Positions 43,936 to 52,503 are shown, counted from the stretch's first letter. The stretch is DNA of 64,000 bases from Sphingomonas sp. PP-CE-1G-424 (GCF_004341085.1 NZ_SLXW01000001.1:124001-188000), one strand, 5' to 3'. A program made the numbers and translations. Notes: generated by a model not told the origin, from the sequence alone.

Positions 43936-43958
43936 CGATTCCGTACAATCCAATTACA

Positions 43959-43967
43959 TCCTATATG
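43959..43967 (+). promoter_or_regulatory. TCCTATAA-type promoter element, sigma-like gene
   Basis: TCCTATATG lies about 85 bp before the sigma-like protein's start and after the transglycosylase gene's stop. If the sigma-like protein uses this motif, it would regulate itself. Confidence 0.5.
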
Positions 43968-44048
43968 GGAGATACAGGATGTTAACTAATTGACCCCAAA
44001 AGGAGATTGTTCGGAAGCGCTGTAGCGACCGAGGTTTGGGGACTACCA

Positions 44049-44936
44049 ATGTCGAAGATCACCGCCGCGCTAGAGGCCGCCGTCGCAATCGTTATCGAAA
44101 ACACACCGGCCGATGGCGCAGCGATGACCAACCGCCAGCGCGTGTATGGCGACCGCGCCTTTGCCGGGATCCTGAAGCTCATCGCCCCGCGCATCCGCCA
44201 CTTCATCCGCCAATACGGGCTGGTCTCGCATTGGGAGGACGCCGAGCAGTGCTGCGCGATCGGCGTGCACCGTGCGATCCAGGGCTATGACCCGACCAAG
44301 GCGCAGTTCACGACCTTCGTGAACTGGCAGCTCCGCGGCGAGCTCCAGGGCCTCCGCTTCCGCCTGATGACCGATCAGCGCCCCTCGGCGAAGAAGGTCT
44401 CGGCCGCGACCGTGTCGCTCCATGCCGTGATGTCGAACGCCGATGGCGAGGACATGACGCTCGAGACGATGATCATGGACGAAAATGCGGTGGAGCTGAC
44501 CGAATCGGGCGCATCCGCGCACATGGCGACGCTCACGCGGACCAAGCTGATCGAGGATTACGTCGATCACCTGCGCGACGTCGGCACCGATCAGCTCGCA
44601 CGTCGCGCCCGCAAGGCGACTCCGGAGCGTGCACGCGAAATCGCCGGGCCGCGCCTGCGCTCGTCCGTCCATCCGATCGATCCTTCGGACCTCGCCGCGC
44701 TGGAAGCCAAGATCGCGCTCCACCGCGAGGCGATCGAACGCCGCCTGTCCGAGGATGCCGAGCAGGACGCCCGGATCGACGACGAGGCGGTCCGCGAGCG
44801 GACTCGCCAGGTCGCCAAGCGCGCCACCGCGGCGATCGCCGAAATGGCGGATCGCACGCCACGGTTCGCCGCAGCACTGTCGACGCCCGTTCCAGCACGC
44901 CCCCGCCGCGAATCTATCGGATCGGTCGCGCTGTGA
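44049..44936 (+). CDS. Sigma-70-family protein with region 2 and no recognisable region 4
   Basis: A 295-residue protein. Residues ~39-111 are a sigma-70 region 2: ILKLIAPRIRHFIRQYGLVSHWEDAEQCCAIGVHRAIQGYDPTKAQFTTFVNWQLRGELQGLR, with the DAxQ...GxxRAxxxYDP...FxTF motif that binds core and the -10. Residues ~123-149 (SLHAVM..ADGEDMTLETMIMDENA) mirror the linker preceding region 4 in primary-type sigma factors. The remaining helical, charged tail lacks the region 4 HTH. ATG 44049 has GGGG seven bases upstream; the in-frame TTG at 44007 follows AAGGAG too closely. It is a candidate -10-only flagellar sigma factor. Confidence 0.75.
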   Translation: MSKITAALEAAVAIVIENTPADGAAMTNRQRVYGDRAFAGILKLIAPRIRHFIRQYGLVSHWEDAEQCCAIGVHRAIQGYDPTKAQFTTFVNWQLRGELQGLRFRLMTDQRPSAKKVSAATVSLHAVMSNADGEDMTLETMIMDENAVELTESGASAHMATLTRTKLIEDYVDHLRDVGTDQLARRARKATPERAREIAGPRLRSSVHPIDPSDLAALEAKIALHREAIERRLSEDAEQDARIDDEAVRERTRQVAKRATAAIAEMADRTPRFAAALSTPVPARPRRESIGSVAL

Positions 44937-45027
44937 TCTGACGCTGGCCGGCGACAGCGCGCCGGCCACGCTTTTTCGGCATGCCCAAGATAGTTTGTGT
45001 CGTCCGCGCCACAGGCATCCTAAACCC

Positions 45028-45036
45028 TCCTAAAAT
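45028..45036 (+). promoter_or_regulatory. TCCTATAA-type promoter element (variant)
   Basis: TCCTAAAAT lies 26 bp before the ATG at 45062. A partial copy, TCCTAAAC, sits 10 bp earlier. Confidence 0.45.
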
Positions 45037-45061
45037 AGAACAAGGTTTACGGGAGGTTTAG

Positions 45062-45577
45062 ATGCCGGTGCACGATATGACGGATTTGCTGGCCACCGAC
45101 AGTCCATCCGACATCGACGAACGCCTGATCCGTGCCGCCCGCGATATTGCGTTGATCGGATCGGGATTGATGCAGTGCCAGGGTGCGGTCCTGTTGACGC
45201 TGGCATTACCGGCCCACACCAGCGAGGGCGCGCTTGTCCTCACATTGTGGGACGAGACCCTCGCCCCCTACCGCGATCCGCGCTGCGCTCGCCCGGATCA
45301 TCTTCTGGGTCCCGCCGTGGCCACGCTCGAGCGCGCCTCCATCGTATTGTTCGCTCGACTGGCCGCGATCCGGACGGCACGCCACGGCGCCGCCTTCTCC
45401 TGTATCGTCACCGACGGAACGGGCGTGGTCCTGATGACGGGGCGGCCACCGCGCGACTCAAGCGCGCTGATCGCCGCCGCGGATCGCCGCGGTACGGCCG
45501 TCGCCATCATTCCGCCAGCACCCGACAGCATCTGGACGCTGATGGCCGCCGACCGTCTTTACGCCCCACTCAACTGA
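45062..45577 (+). CDS. Hypothetical protein between sigma-like and HTH regulator genes
   Basis: A 171-residue soluble protein I do not recognise. It looks like one compact alpha/beta domain, with strands VLLTLALPAH, GALVLTLWDE, AAFSCIVTDGTGVVLMTGR and TAVAIIPPA. GGGAGG lies five bases before the ATG, and a variant of the TCCTATAA element lies upstream, so it is expressed with the flagellar genes. Sitting between two regulatory genes, it could be a small-molecule or protein-binding partner (for example an anti-sigma factor), but nothing in the sequence proves it. Confidence 0.6.
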   Translation: MPVHDMTDLLATDSPSDIDERLIRAARDIALIGSGLMQCQGAVLLTLALPAHTSEGALVLTLWDETLAPYRDPRCARPDHLLGPAVATLERASIVLFARLAAIRTARHGAAFSCIVTDGTGVVLMTGRPPRDSSALIAAADRRGTAVAIIPPAPDSIWTLMAADRLYAPLN

Positions 45578-45615
45578 TCCGGCACTCGACCGGTCCGATA
45601 TCCCGCTTTGATACA

Positions 45616-45624
45616 TCCTATACC
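45616..45624 (+). promoter_or_regulatory. TCCTATAA-type promoter element, HTH regulator gene
   Basis: TCCTATACC, about 80 bp before the GTG at 45705, preceded by ACA as at 33426 and 43959. Confidence 0.45.
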
Positions 45625-45704
45625 GCTGCGTTCCCGTTGTCATCGATCCGTAATTCTTGATAGGAAGATGACGTATAGGGGAATTGAACAGTGGAGCAGC
45701 GTGA

Positions 45705-46880
45705 GTGACCGTCCTCACTCGGCAGGATCGGCCGCGTAAGGGCCATTCGAGGCCGTTGGCTGCCGACGTCTTGGCGAATGGCGGAACCGGCGGCGGCGTT
45801 ATCGTCGCCGACCGCTATCGTTCGGTCGTGTTCCCCAACCGCGTTCGCGAACATCGCCTGAAGCGCGGCCATCCCAAGCTCCTCGCCTTTGCCGGGTCGA
45901 TCCCCGAAATCCCGTATATCCGCCTGTCGAAGATCGAGCGTGGCGAGGTTTTCCCGCGCGCGATCGAACTCGTCCGGATCGCGGGAACGCTGGACGTCGA
46001 GCCCGAAGATCTGCTGATCGACGTGCAATCGCCGCAGTTCGACCTCGAAACCTGGTTTGCCCCGTTCGCTGATACGGCAGTGCTCGACGATCAGCGCGAG
46101 GCGGAGACCGCGGTCGCGCTGGCCGCGGCGATCCGCGCCACGCGCGCCGGCGACCCGACGCTATCGCCCGCAGTGATCGATTCCGATTTCGGGATCGCGC
46201 CGGTCATCCTGTCGCGGCTCGAAAACGCGCAGAAGGGCCTGCTTCGCTGGGGCGCACCGACGGTTGCTTCGCTGTGCCGCTTCTTCCACGTCGCGGACGA
46301 GACCGCGTTGCGCGCGCATCTCGACCAGATGCACGCCTGTGGTGCGCTCGACCAGTTCCTGCACGAAATCGGCGGCCCTGAGGATCGCAGGGCGCGAACC
46401 CGCCAACGCATCGCCGCGCTGCGTCAGGAGCTTGCCCACGCCGAACGCATTTCCGCGCCCGTCACGCCGGCCAGCGTCCGGAGTGCGTTGCCATCTGGTC
46501 AGACGGTCGGCGCCTCGGTCCGGCTCGCGACGGTCTACGGCGTGCCGCTGGCCGACGGCGCGATCGCGATGCAGCCGACCGGCGCAACCGTCGAGTTGCC
46601 CAGTTTCGCCGGGCCGCGCGCGTTCGGCCTCCGCGTCGGCCGCGCCCCGCTCGGCAGCGGACTGCCCGGGCACGCGACGGTGATCGTCGATCCGGACCGC
46701 TATCCGCAGGCCGGCGGGATCGCGCTCGTCAAATCGGGCGAAGGCCACCGCCTGATGGCGGTCTCGCTGGACCCGCGGGGTGCGATGACCGTGCACGGCC
46801 TCGATCCGGCGGACTCGGTCGCGCTCGACACGCTCGCCCCTGCCGACGCCGTCGCGGTGATCGCGGCGTATCACGTCTAG
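45705..46880 (+). CDS. Regulator with two XRE-type HTHs and S24-like C-terminal domain
   Basis: A 391-residue DNA-binding protein. HTH 1 lies at about residues 40-105 (NRVREHRLKRGHPKL...YIRLSKIERGEVFPRAIELVRIAGTLDVEPEDLL). HTH 2 lies at about 135-205 (AAIRATRAGDPTLSPAVIDSDFGIAPVILSRLENAQKGLLRWGAPTVASLCRFF). The C-terminal ~130 residues (GHATVIVDPDRYPQAGGIALVKSGEGHRLMAVSL...VHGLDP) resemble the LexA/CI peptidase fold without an evident catalytic Ser. GGAG lies eight bases before the GTG. As the regulator in the middle of the flagellar locus, it may control a flagellar checkpoint. Confidence 0.7.
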   Translation: MTVLTRQDRPRKGHSRPLAADVLANGGTGGGVIVADRYRSVVFPNRVREHRLKRGHPKLLAFAGSIPEIPYIRLSKIERGEVFPRAIELVRIAGTLDVEPEDLLIDVQSPQFDLETWFAPFADTAVLDDQREAETAVALAAAIRATRAGDPTLSPAVIDSDFGIAPVILSRLENAQKGLLRWGAPTVASLCRFFHVADETALRAHLDQMHACGALDQFLHEIGGPEDRRARTRQRIAALRQELAHAERISAPVTPASVRSALPSGQTVGASVRLATVYGVPLADGAIAMQPTGATVELPSFAGPRAFGLRVGRAPLGSGLPGHATVIVDPDRYPQAGGIALVKSGEGHRLMAVSLDPRGAMTVHGLDPADSVALDTLAPADAVAVIAAYHV

Positions 46881-46920
46881 GACGGATCGGGGCTAACCCG
46901 TCGAACAAACGGCAGAGTGT

Positions 46921-46970
46921 TTCCCCGCGAAGGCGGGGACCCAGACTGGGCTCCCGCCTTCGCGGGAGAA
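46921..46970. repeat. Palindromic intergenic repeat, family A
   Basis: TCCCCGCGAAGGCGGGGA, CCCAGACTGGG and an inverted CTCCCGCCTTCGCGGGAG arm. It is the mirror arrangement of the copy at 35669, between convergent genes. Confidence 0.75.
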
Positions 46971-47155
46971 CAAGGGGGGCGGACTGACAGTCGAACGCAA
47001 TCCCGTCCTTGCTTCAAACGGATCAGCACCGGCTGATCGCTGCGACCACCATTTCCCGGACCCCAATCTATCGATTCCGCTGCAACGTAGATGTCGGAAT
47101 CAGTCCGGCATGACGAAATTCAGCAAGCCCCATGGCTCCAGACTAATCTCGCCGT

Positions 47156-47587
47156 TCAGCCGCCGCTACGCCCCAGTGCGGTCTTTAGCAGCGATTGCTG
47201 CTTGCGATAGAGATTGGTCATCGCGGTGAAGTCGGCCTGGATCTGCCCCATCTTCAGCAGTTGATCCTCGACCGTCACGTTGTTGCCGTCGGGCTTGGTT
47301 TCGCTGACGTCGTGATCGAGCTGGATCCCCCCGCCACCTCGAGGCGCGCGCGCACCCAGCGCGCTCATCGCCCCGGTCAGCATCACGCGCGGCCGCGCGA
47401 TGCTCGGGCTGCCGCTGCGCCCGCCGGTCTGCTGCGCGAGCAGTTCGGAGAAATCGGGCGCCGCGACGTCGCGCGCCTTGAAGCCCGGCGTTTCCGAATT
47501 GGCGATGTTCTGCGCGATGACGCGCTGCCGGTCCGCGAGATGCTTCATCTCGCGCGTGATGCCGGCGAGGATCGAGGGAACGGCCAT
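47156..47587 (-). CDS. flgB: Flagellar proximal rod protein FlgB
   Basis: Proximal rod subunit, 143 residues, with MKHLADRQRVIAQNIANSETPGFKARDVAAPDFSELL at the N-terminus and NNVTVEDQLLKMGQIQADFTAMTNLYRKQQSLLKTALGR at the C-terminus, the diagnostic flgB ends. It lies two bases after the large beta-propeller gene, presumably in its operon. Normally flgC and fliE follow flgB; here nothing coding follows for 275 bases, and they are missing from the window. Confidence 0.93.
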   Translation of the reverse strand: MAVPSILAGITREMKHLADRQRVIAQNIANSETPGFKARDVAAPDFSELLAQQTGGRSGSPSIARPRVMLTGAMSALGARAPRGGGGIQLDHDVSETKPDGNNVTVEDQLLKMGQIQADFTAMTNLYRKQQSLLKTALGRSGG

Positions 47588-47589
47588 GT

Positions 47590-50337
47590 CTAGAATCCCG
47601 TGTAGCTTGACGAACCGCCCGACAACCGGGTCAGCGCGGCCTGATAATTGCCGAGTTGCGCCTGCTCGATCGCGGTCGAGCCCGGCTTGCGTCCGTTCGA
47701 CACGCCGGTGTCTGCGAGCAACGCCTTGGTATCATCCCAATAGAGCGATCGATACGCGGACTGTGCGAACGAGATCGCCTGCGTGATCCGGGACAGCGCG
47801 TTGGCGGCCTCGGTCTTCGTATCGAGCCGGAGCGCCTCGTTCAGTCCCAGCGCGAACGCACCGCCGGGCCTGACTTTCGGTGCATCGTCGGGAACCGACG
47901 CCGGGCTCGAAATCCGCCGCGCGTCGAGACCGAGCTTGGCGAGCGCATCCTTGCCCGCCGACCCTGCGACGAATTCGATCTCGTTGCCGGGCTTCAGGTC
48001 GATGCGAAGATTGCGACCCACGCCTTTCAGCGGCGTGGTGACGCTCGCGACCTTCGTCCCGACGAGCTGCCGGACCCGGTCGGCGAGCGTAGACAGCGTA
48101 TCGTCGTCGCCGATCACGATCTTGCGCAGTGCACCGCCGTTGATCCGCACGGAGAACTCGTCCCCGGCGCGCAGGCTGGTCTGTGCTTCGAGCGTCACCG
48201 AATCGCTCGGCGTCAACGTGCCCCGGTGCAAGCCGATCGCGCCGAGCACGCTGTCGCCGCCGGCGATCGCCGACAGCCGCACCGACTCGGTCTTCGCGCC
48301 GATCACGCCGAACTGGCTGGTCGTCCCGATCGCCCCGGTCGATGCGTCGATCCGCGCGACGAAGCCGTCGGTGGTCCCGGTCTTGGCCGTACCCAGCGTC
48401 CCATTGGTGCGACCGCCCGCATAGATTTCCCCGCCGAGGAACGCGACGCTGTCGACCTGGTCCTCGCCAGCCGTCGCGACATAGGTGATCGCTGCGCCCG
48501 ACAAACCGGCATCGATCCGCGCGACGAAGCCATCTCGCCCCGCCCCGCCGGCGTTCGCCTGCGTGCCCGACAGCGCGGCGTCAGTCGCGCCACCGACCGC
48601 GATCGTGCCGTCCGCCGCCACTGCGATAGCGCGCGCATCCGCCCTGCCCAGGCCGAGCGTTGCGATATCCGTCGCCAGCGATCCGGCATCGAGCTTGTGG
48701 AGGGTCGCCTGACCGCTTTCGCTGGTCAGCGCGAGCACCTGTCCGTCGCCCGAGATCGCCAGCGCCTTGACCGTGTCCACGCCGGCACCACCGATCGTGC
48801 GGGTCTCCTTCAGCGTACCGGTCGCGTCCAGCCGCGCGAGATACGCATCGCCGCCGTTCGCCTCGGTCTGGCCGCCGACATAGATCGAACCATCCGCGCC
48901 GACTGCCACAGCCGTCGCGGATTGCGCGCCGAGCGAGCGGACCAGAGTCGAGAACGTCTCGCCGCCCGACGCGTCATAGCGTGCGACCATCATGTCGCCG
49001 TCGCTGTTGGCGCCGTCGAACCCGCCCGTCACGGTCCCCGCCACGACGATCCCGCCATCGGGCGCGATCGTCACCGCCGCGCCCTGCGCCGAGCCGGCCG
49101 CGCCCAGATTGCGTTGCCAGACGACGCTGCCTTCGCTGTCGACCTTGGTCAGGAACAGATCGTCGGCACCGTGCGACAGATTGCCACCGATATCGCCCGC
49201 GGTCGTGCCGACGACATAACTGAACCCGTTCGCGTCGGTCGCGATCGCCTGTGCAATGGCCGCCGCAGAGATCGTCGTCGCCTTCGCCTTGCCGGTCGTA
49301 TCGGTCGAGGCGACGACCTCCTGCCGCGCGGTCGCCGCCCGATCGACCGCGCTGATCGTGCCGAGCGTCTTGCGCGTCGGGTCAGTCGTCAGATCGTCGA
49401 ACCGCGATATCCGCGTATTCGTCGGGGTATCGGGTTCGGTGACGCCGCTCGCGACCATCAGCGCATCGCTCGCGCCGACCTGGTCGATCGACACCGTCTC
49501 GAAGCCGGCACGCTCGAGCGACAGCGTCCATTTCTCGCCGGTCTTGGCGGGGACGAACTTGACCGAGGGCCAGCGCGGCACCGGGTTGCCGGTGTCGTCG
49601 AGCACCGCATTGCCGCTCGCATCGCGCTTTGGCACCGCGGCGATCTTCGCATTGATCGCATCGGCCACGCTGTCGAGCGTCGGCGGCTGCGGCGTCCCCG
49701 ACAGATCGACCGTGACGCTGTCCGAGACGCCCGGCTGCGACAGGTCGATACGCAGGATTTCCTTGCCGGTCATTCCCGCCAGCGGCGCAGTGCGCGTGTC
49801 GTTGACGCCCGTGCCGACGATCGTCGCGGTGCTCAGCGATGATGCCGCCTTGACGCCGACGGTCTGCGCCTGCCGTGCGAGGCTGCCGAACGACAGGTCC
49901 ATCTTGTCCGACGGCGCCGATCCCAGATAGGTCTTGAGATCGGCCAACCCCTTGGCGAACGCCTTTTCCAAATTGGTGCGTTCGCTCGACGCGGTGGTGT
50001 CCTTGGCCGCGCTTTCGGCGAGCAGGCGCAGGCGATCGAGCGCCTTGTACGCGACGAAGGTCGTCTGCACGTCGCCGGGCACGGTGGCGCTGCTGCTGCT
50101 CGCCTTGTCGATGATCGTCTTCATGCTCTTGATCAGCGACACCTGCGACGAGTCGCTGAGCGTCGAGGCCTTCTGCTTCCAGGGCGGCGTCGTGACGGGC
50201 GTGGTGAACGCCGCCTTCGCCTTGCGCTGCGCCTTGGTTTCGATCGGCGTCGCCGCGTTGGACGCGGCAAAGGCCGTGAAGGCATCGCTGCCCGTCAACA
50301 CGCTGAGACCGATCAGGCCATTCGAGAAATTGCTCAT
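47590..50337 (-). CDS. Large beta-propeller protein with hook-associated-like ends (FlaEY-like)
   Basis: A 915-residue protein. Residues ~75-330 and ~740-900 resemble hook-associated proteins: helical N- and C-terminal ends and flagellin-hook IN-like stretches (SDSVTVDLSGTPQPPTLDSVADAINAKI; FSVRINGGALRKIVIGDDDTLSTLADRVRQLV; IEFVAGSAGKDALAKLGL). Between them are SBBP-like propeller blades with the recurring xAxDGxIxVxGxT...DGFVARID pattern. It resembles Caulobacter FlaEY in outline; the match is from memory. ATG 50337 has GAGGAAG upstream. It is divergent from fliG and shares a promoter spacer with it. Confidence 0.6.
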   Translation of the reverse strand: MSNFSNGLIGLSVLTGSDAFTAFAASNAATPIETKAQRKAKAAFTTPVTTPPWKQKASTLSDSSQVSLIKSMKTIIDKASSSSATVPGDVQTTFVAYKALDRLRLLAESAAKDTTASSERTNLEKAFAKGLADLKTYLGSAPSDKMDLSFGSLARQAQTVGVKAASSLSTATIVGTGVNDTRTAPLAGMTGKEILRIDLSQPGVSDSVTVDLSGTPQPPTLDSVADAINAKIAAVPKRDASGNAVLDDTGNPVPRWPSVKFVPAKTGEKWTLSLERAGFETVSIDQVGASDALMVASGVTEPDTPTNTRISRFDDLTTDPTRKTLGTISAVDRAATARQEVVASTDTTGKAKATTISAAAIAQAIATDANGFSYVVGTTAGDIGGNLSHGADDLFLTKVDSEGSVVWQRNLGAAGSAQGAAVTIAPDGGIVVAGTVTGGFDGANSDGDMMVARYDASGGETFSTLVRSLGAQSATAVAVGADGSIYVGGQTEANGGDAYLARLDATGTLKETRTIGGAGVDTVKALAISGDGQVLALTSESGQATLHKLDAGSLATDIATLGLGRADARAIAVAADGTIAVGGATDAALSGTQANAGGAGRDGFVARIDAGLSGAAITYVATAGEDQVDSVAFLGGEIYAGGRTNGTLGTAKTGTTDGFVARIDASTGAIGTTSQFGVIGAKTESVRLSAIAGGDSVLGAIGLHRGTLTPSDSVTLEAQTSLRAGDEFSVRINGGALRKIVIGDDDTLSTLADRVRQLVGTKVASVTTPLKGVGRNLRIDLKPGNEIEFVAGSAGKDALAKLGLDARRISSPASVPDDAPKVRPGGAFALGLNEALRLDTKTEAANALSRITQAISFAQSAYRSLYWDDTKALLADTGVSNGRKPGSTAIEQAQLGNYQAALTRLSGGSSSYTGF

Positions 50338-50375
50338 GTCTTCCTCTTCGAGCGCCGTCCGGATCGATCGCTCTC

Positions 50376-50384
50376 TCCTATAAT
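50376..50384 (+). promoter_or_regulatory. TCCTATAAT element shared by fliG and the propeller gene
   Basis: TCCTATAATAGGGG: toward fliG it is an exact motif copy; toward the propeller gene the same bases read CCCTATTAT. It lies 57 bp before the fliG ATG and 39 bp before the propeller start. Confidence 0.6.
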
Positions 50385-50440
50385 AGGGGGGAAGCGTACG
50401 GGCCGGTTCCCGACGCGATCTTTTGGAGCACACGCGGACC

Positions 50441-51463
50441 ATGACGCTGGCCGAACCGCCCGAACTCAAGCGCTATTCCGGCATCGAGCGCGCCGCCGCG
50501 CTGATGCTGACTCTCGGCAAGGAGCATGGCGCACCGATCTGGGATCAATTGTCGGTCGAGGAGGTCAAGGACCTGTCGTCGGCGATCGCCCAGCTCGGTC
50601 GCGTGCCGTCGCATGTCGCCGAGCATCTGCTCGTCAGCTTCACCGGCGAAGTTACCAGCATGAACGCGCTGCACGGCTCGTACGAGACCGCCGAACGGCT
50701 GCTCGACGGCGTCTTGCCGACCGACCGCGTCCGCGAGATCATGGAGGACATCCGTGGTCCCGCCGGCCGGACGATGTGGGACAAGCTGTCGAACGTCAGC
50801 GAGTCGGTGCTCGCGCGCTATCTCAAGAACGAGTATCCGCAGACCGTCGCGGTCATCCTGTCGAAGCTGAAGCCCGAAAACGCCGCCGGCGTGCTCGCGC
50901 AATTGCCGCAGGACATCGCCACCGAGGTCATCCAGCGGATGTTGCGGATGGAGACCGTCCAGAAGGACGTGCTGCTCCAGGTCGAGCAGACGCTGCGCAG
51001 CGAGTTCATGAACAACCTGTCGCGCGCGCAGCGCCACGATCCGCACGAGGCGATGGCCGAGGTGTTCAACGCGATGGACCGGTCGACCGAAGAGGCGATG
51101 CTGTACGCGCTCGACGAACACGCGCCCGAGTCCGCCGAGCGGATCCGCGCGCTGATGTTCACGTTCGAGGATCTCGGCGGACTGGTTCCGCAGGCTGCCG
51201 CGGTGATCGTCCGTCAGGCCGACAAGCGACAGATGGCGCTGGCGCTCAAGGGGGCCACCGACGAAATCCGCCGCCTGTTCCTCGGCACGATGACCGAGCG
51301 CTCGGCCAAGCTGATGCGCGAGGACATGGCCGCGATGGGCCCGGTCCGCGCGCGCGATTGCGAGGAGGCGCAGACCGCGCTCGTCCGGCTCGCCAAGCAG
51401 CTGGCCGACAGCGGCGATATCCTGCTGGTCGATCCGAAGAGCAACGATGCGATGATCGTCTGA
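50441..51463 (+). CDS. fliG: Flagellar motor switch protein FliG
   Basis: C-ring torque protein, 340 residues from the ATG (the frame is open to a TTG at 50423). FliG-N binds FliF: YSGIERAAALMLTLGKEHGAPIWDQLSVEEVKDLSSAIAQLG. FliG-M: YLKNEYPQTVAVILSKLKPENAAGVLAQLPQ. FliG-C with the charged torque helix: FTFEDLGGLVPQAAAVIVRQADKRQMALALKGATDEIRRLFLGTMTERSAKLMREDMAAMGPVRARDCEEAQ. Five-base gap to fliH. Confidence 0.95.
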   Translation: MTLAEPPELKRYSGIERAAALMLTLGKEHGAPIWDQLSVEEVKDLSSAIAQLGRVPSHVAEHLLVSFTGEVTSMNALHGSYETAERLLDGVLPTDRVREIMEDIRGPAGRTMWDKLSNVSESVLARYLKNEYPQTVAVILSKLKPENAAGVLAQLPQDIATEVIQRMLRMETVQKDVLLQVEQTLRSEFMNNLSRAQRHDPHEAMAEVFNAMDRSTEEAMLYALDEHAPESAERIRALMFTFEDLGGLVPQAAAVIVRQADKRQMALALKGATDEIRRLFLGTMTERSAKLMREDMAAMGPVRARDCEEAQTALVRLAKQLADSGDILLVDPKSNDAMIV

Positions 51464-51467
51464 GACC

Positions 51468-52136
51468 ATGGACGCAGCCTTCCACATCCGCCCGTTCGCG
51501 TTCGATCGCGTGTTCGAAACCGCCGTTCCGCTCCGTACCGCGCATGCGGAAACCGAGGATCTCCAGCTGATGATCGCCACGCTGGAGGCCGAACTCGCGC
51601 TCGCCCGTGCCGATTGCGACCGCCACGTCGCGGTCGCCCGCGCGGACGGGTTCGACGCAGGGCTCGCCCAGGCGCAATCCGATCGCGATACCGCGCTGCT
51701 CGCCGCGGTCGACGCGCTTCATGCGGCAATCGAAACGGTCGAGGCGGAGCTCGAAAGCGTGGCACAGGAGGCCGCACGCGAGGCGGCGTCGGTCGCGATC
51801 GTCGCCGCGGAACTGCTCGCCGGTCGCGCGCTCGTCGAATATCCCGGCGGCGCGATCGACGCGGCGATCGGCCGCGCGCTGCAACAGGTCGCCCGCGGGC
51901 AGGAGATCGGCGTCGCCGTCGCACCCGATCTGGTCCCCGAGATCGAACGCCTCGTGGCGATCCGCCAGAACGGCGACCGCCGCCATCTCGCGTTGACCGT
52001 CCACGCGGATGCGGCGCTGGCGATCGGCGACGCGCATATCCACTGGGATCGCGGCGGCGTCGTCCTCGAAGCCGCGACGCGCATCGCCGCCGTCGAAGCA
52101 GCGCTCGGTCCGGTCCTGGAACGCGTCGACGGCTGA
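51468..52136 (+). CDS. fliH: Flagellar assembly protein FliH
   Basis: Export-ATPase regulator, 222 residues. It has an N-terminal disordered segment and a Gln/Ala-rich coiled coil (LAQAQSDRDTALLAAVDALHAAIETVEAELESVAQEAAREAASVAIVAAELLAGRAL) with the GxxxG-like spacing of FliH, then a C-terminal beta domain (LALTVHADAALAIGDAHIHWDRGGVVLEAATRIAAVEAAL) with the family's WxxGG-like end. It lies after fliG, the usual order. Its partners FliI and FliJ are encoded at 41079 and 42458. Confidence 0.9.
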   Translation: MDAAFHIRPFAFDRVFETAVPLRTAHAETEDLQLMIATLEAELALARADCDRHVAVARADGFDAGLAQAQSDRDTALLAAVDALHAAIETVEAELESVAQEAAREAASVAIVAAELLAGRALVEYPGGAIDAAIGRALQQVARGQEIGVAVAPDLVPEIERLVAIRQNGDRRHLALTVHADAALAIGDAHIHWDRGGVVLEAATRIAAVEAALGPVLERVDG

Positions 52137-52144
52137 TCCTGCAT

Positions 52145-52266
52145 GCTCCCCCGCCAGGGGGGGTGGCACCAAAGGTGTCGGAGGGGGAGGACACGGAACA
52201 GAGGTTTCCCTGTCCTCCCCCTCCGTCTGGCAAGCGCCAGCCACCTCCCCCTGGCGGGGGAGGATC
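52145..52266. repeat. Palindromic intergenic repeat, family B
   Basis: A CTCCCCCGCCAGGGG...TGGCACC half and a GCCACCTCCCCCTGGCGGGGGAG half, with GTCGGAGGGGGAG between. Same design as 35911. Confidence 0.75.
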
Positions 52267-52307
52267 GAAATTCGACGCCTGTGGATCGATCCGTCGTAGA
52301 GCGTCCT

Positions 52308-52403
52308 CGTCATCCCCGCGGAGGCGGGGACCCATATGCTCAGGTCTTGGCGATCATACCCGGAAGCCTGCCAGTATGGGTTCCCGCCTACGCGGGAATG
52401 ACG
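52308..52403. repeat. Palindromic intergenic repeat, family A (stretched)
   Basis: TCATCCCCGCGGAGGCGGGGACCCATAT...ATGGGTTCCCGCCTACGCGGGAATGA. Same arms as the copies at 35669 and 46921, but the central part is longer. Confidence 0.7.
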
Positions 52404-52503
52404 AACCATCGCACCGCCCGGCTTGATGACACCACGTCAGACCGCCACCCGATCACCGGTCGGCAAAAGTTTCCGCCCGGCAAGAACTGCCGCCTCGCGT
52501 CTC

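Noticed and set aside
47656..49842. Long open frame antisense to the beta-propeller gene
   Set aside because: Arg/Asp-rich shadow with no family features.
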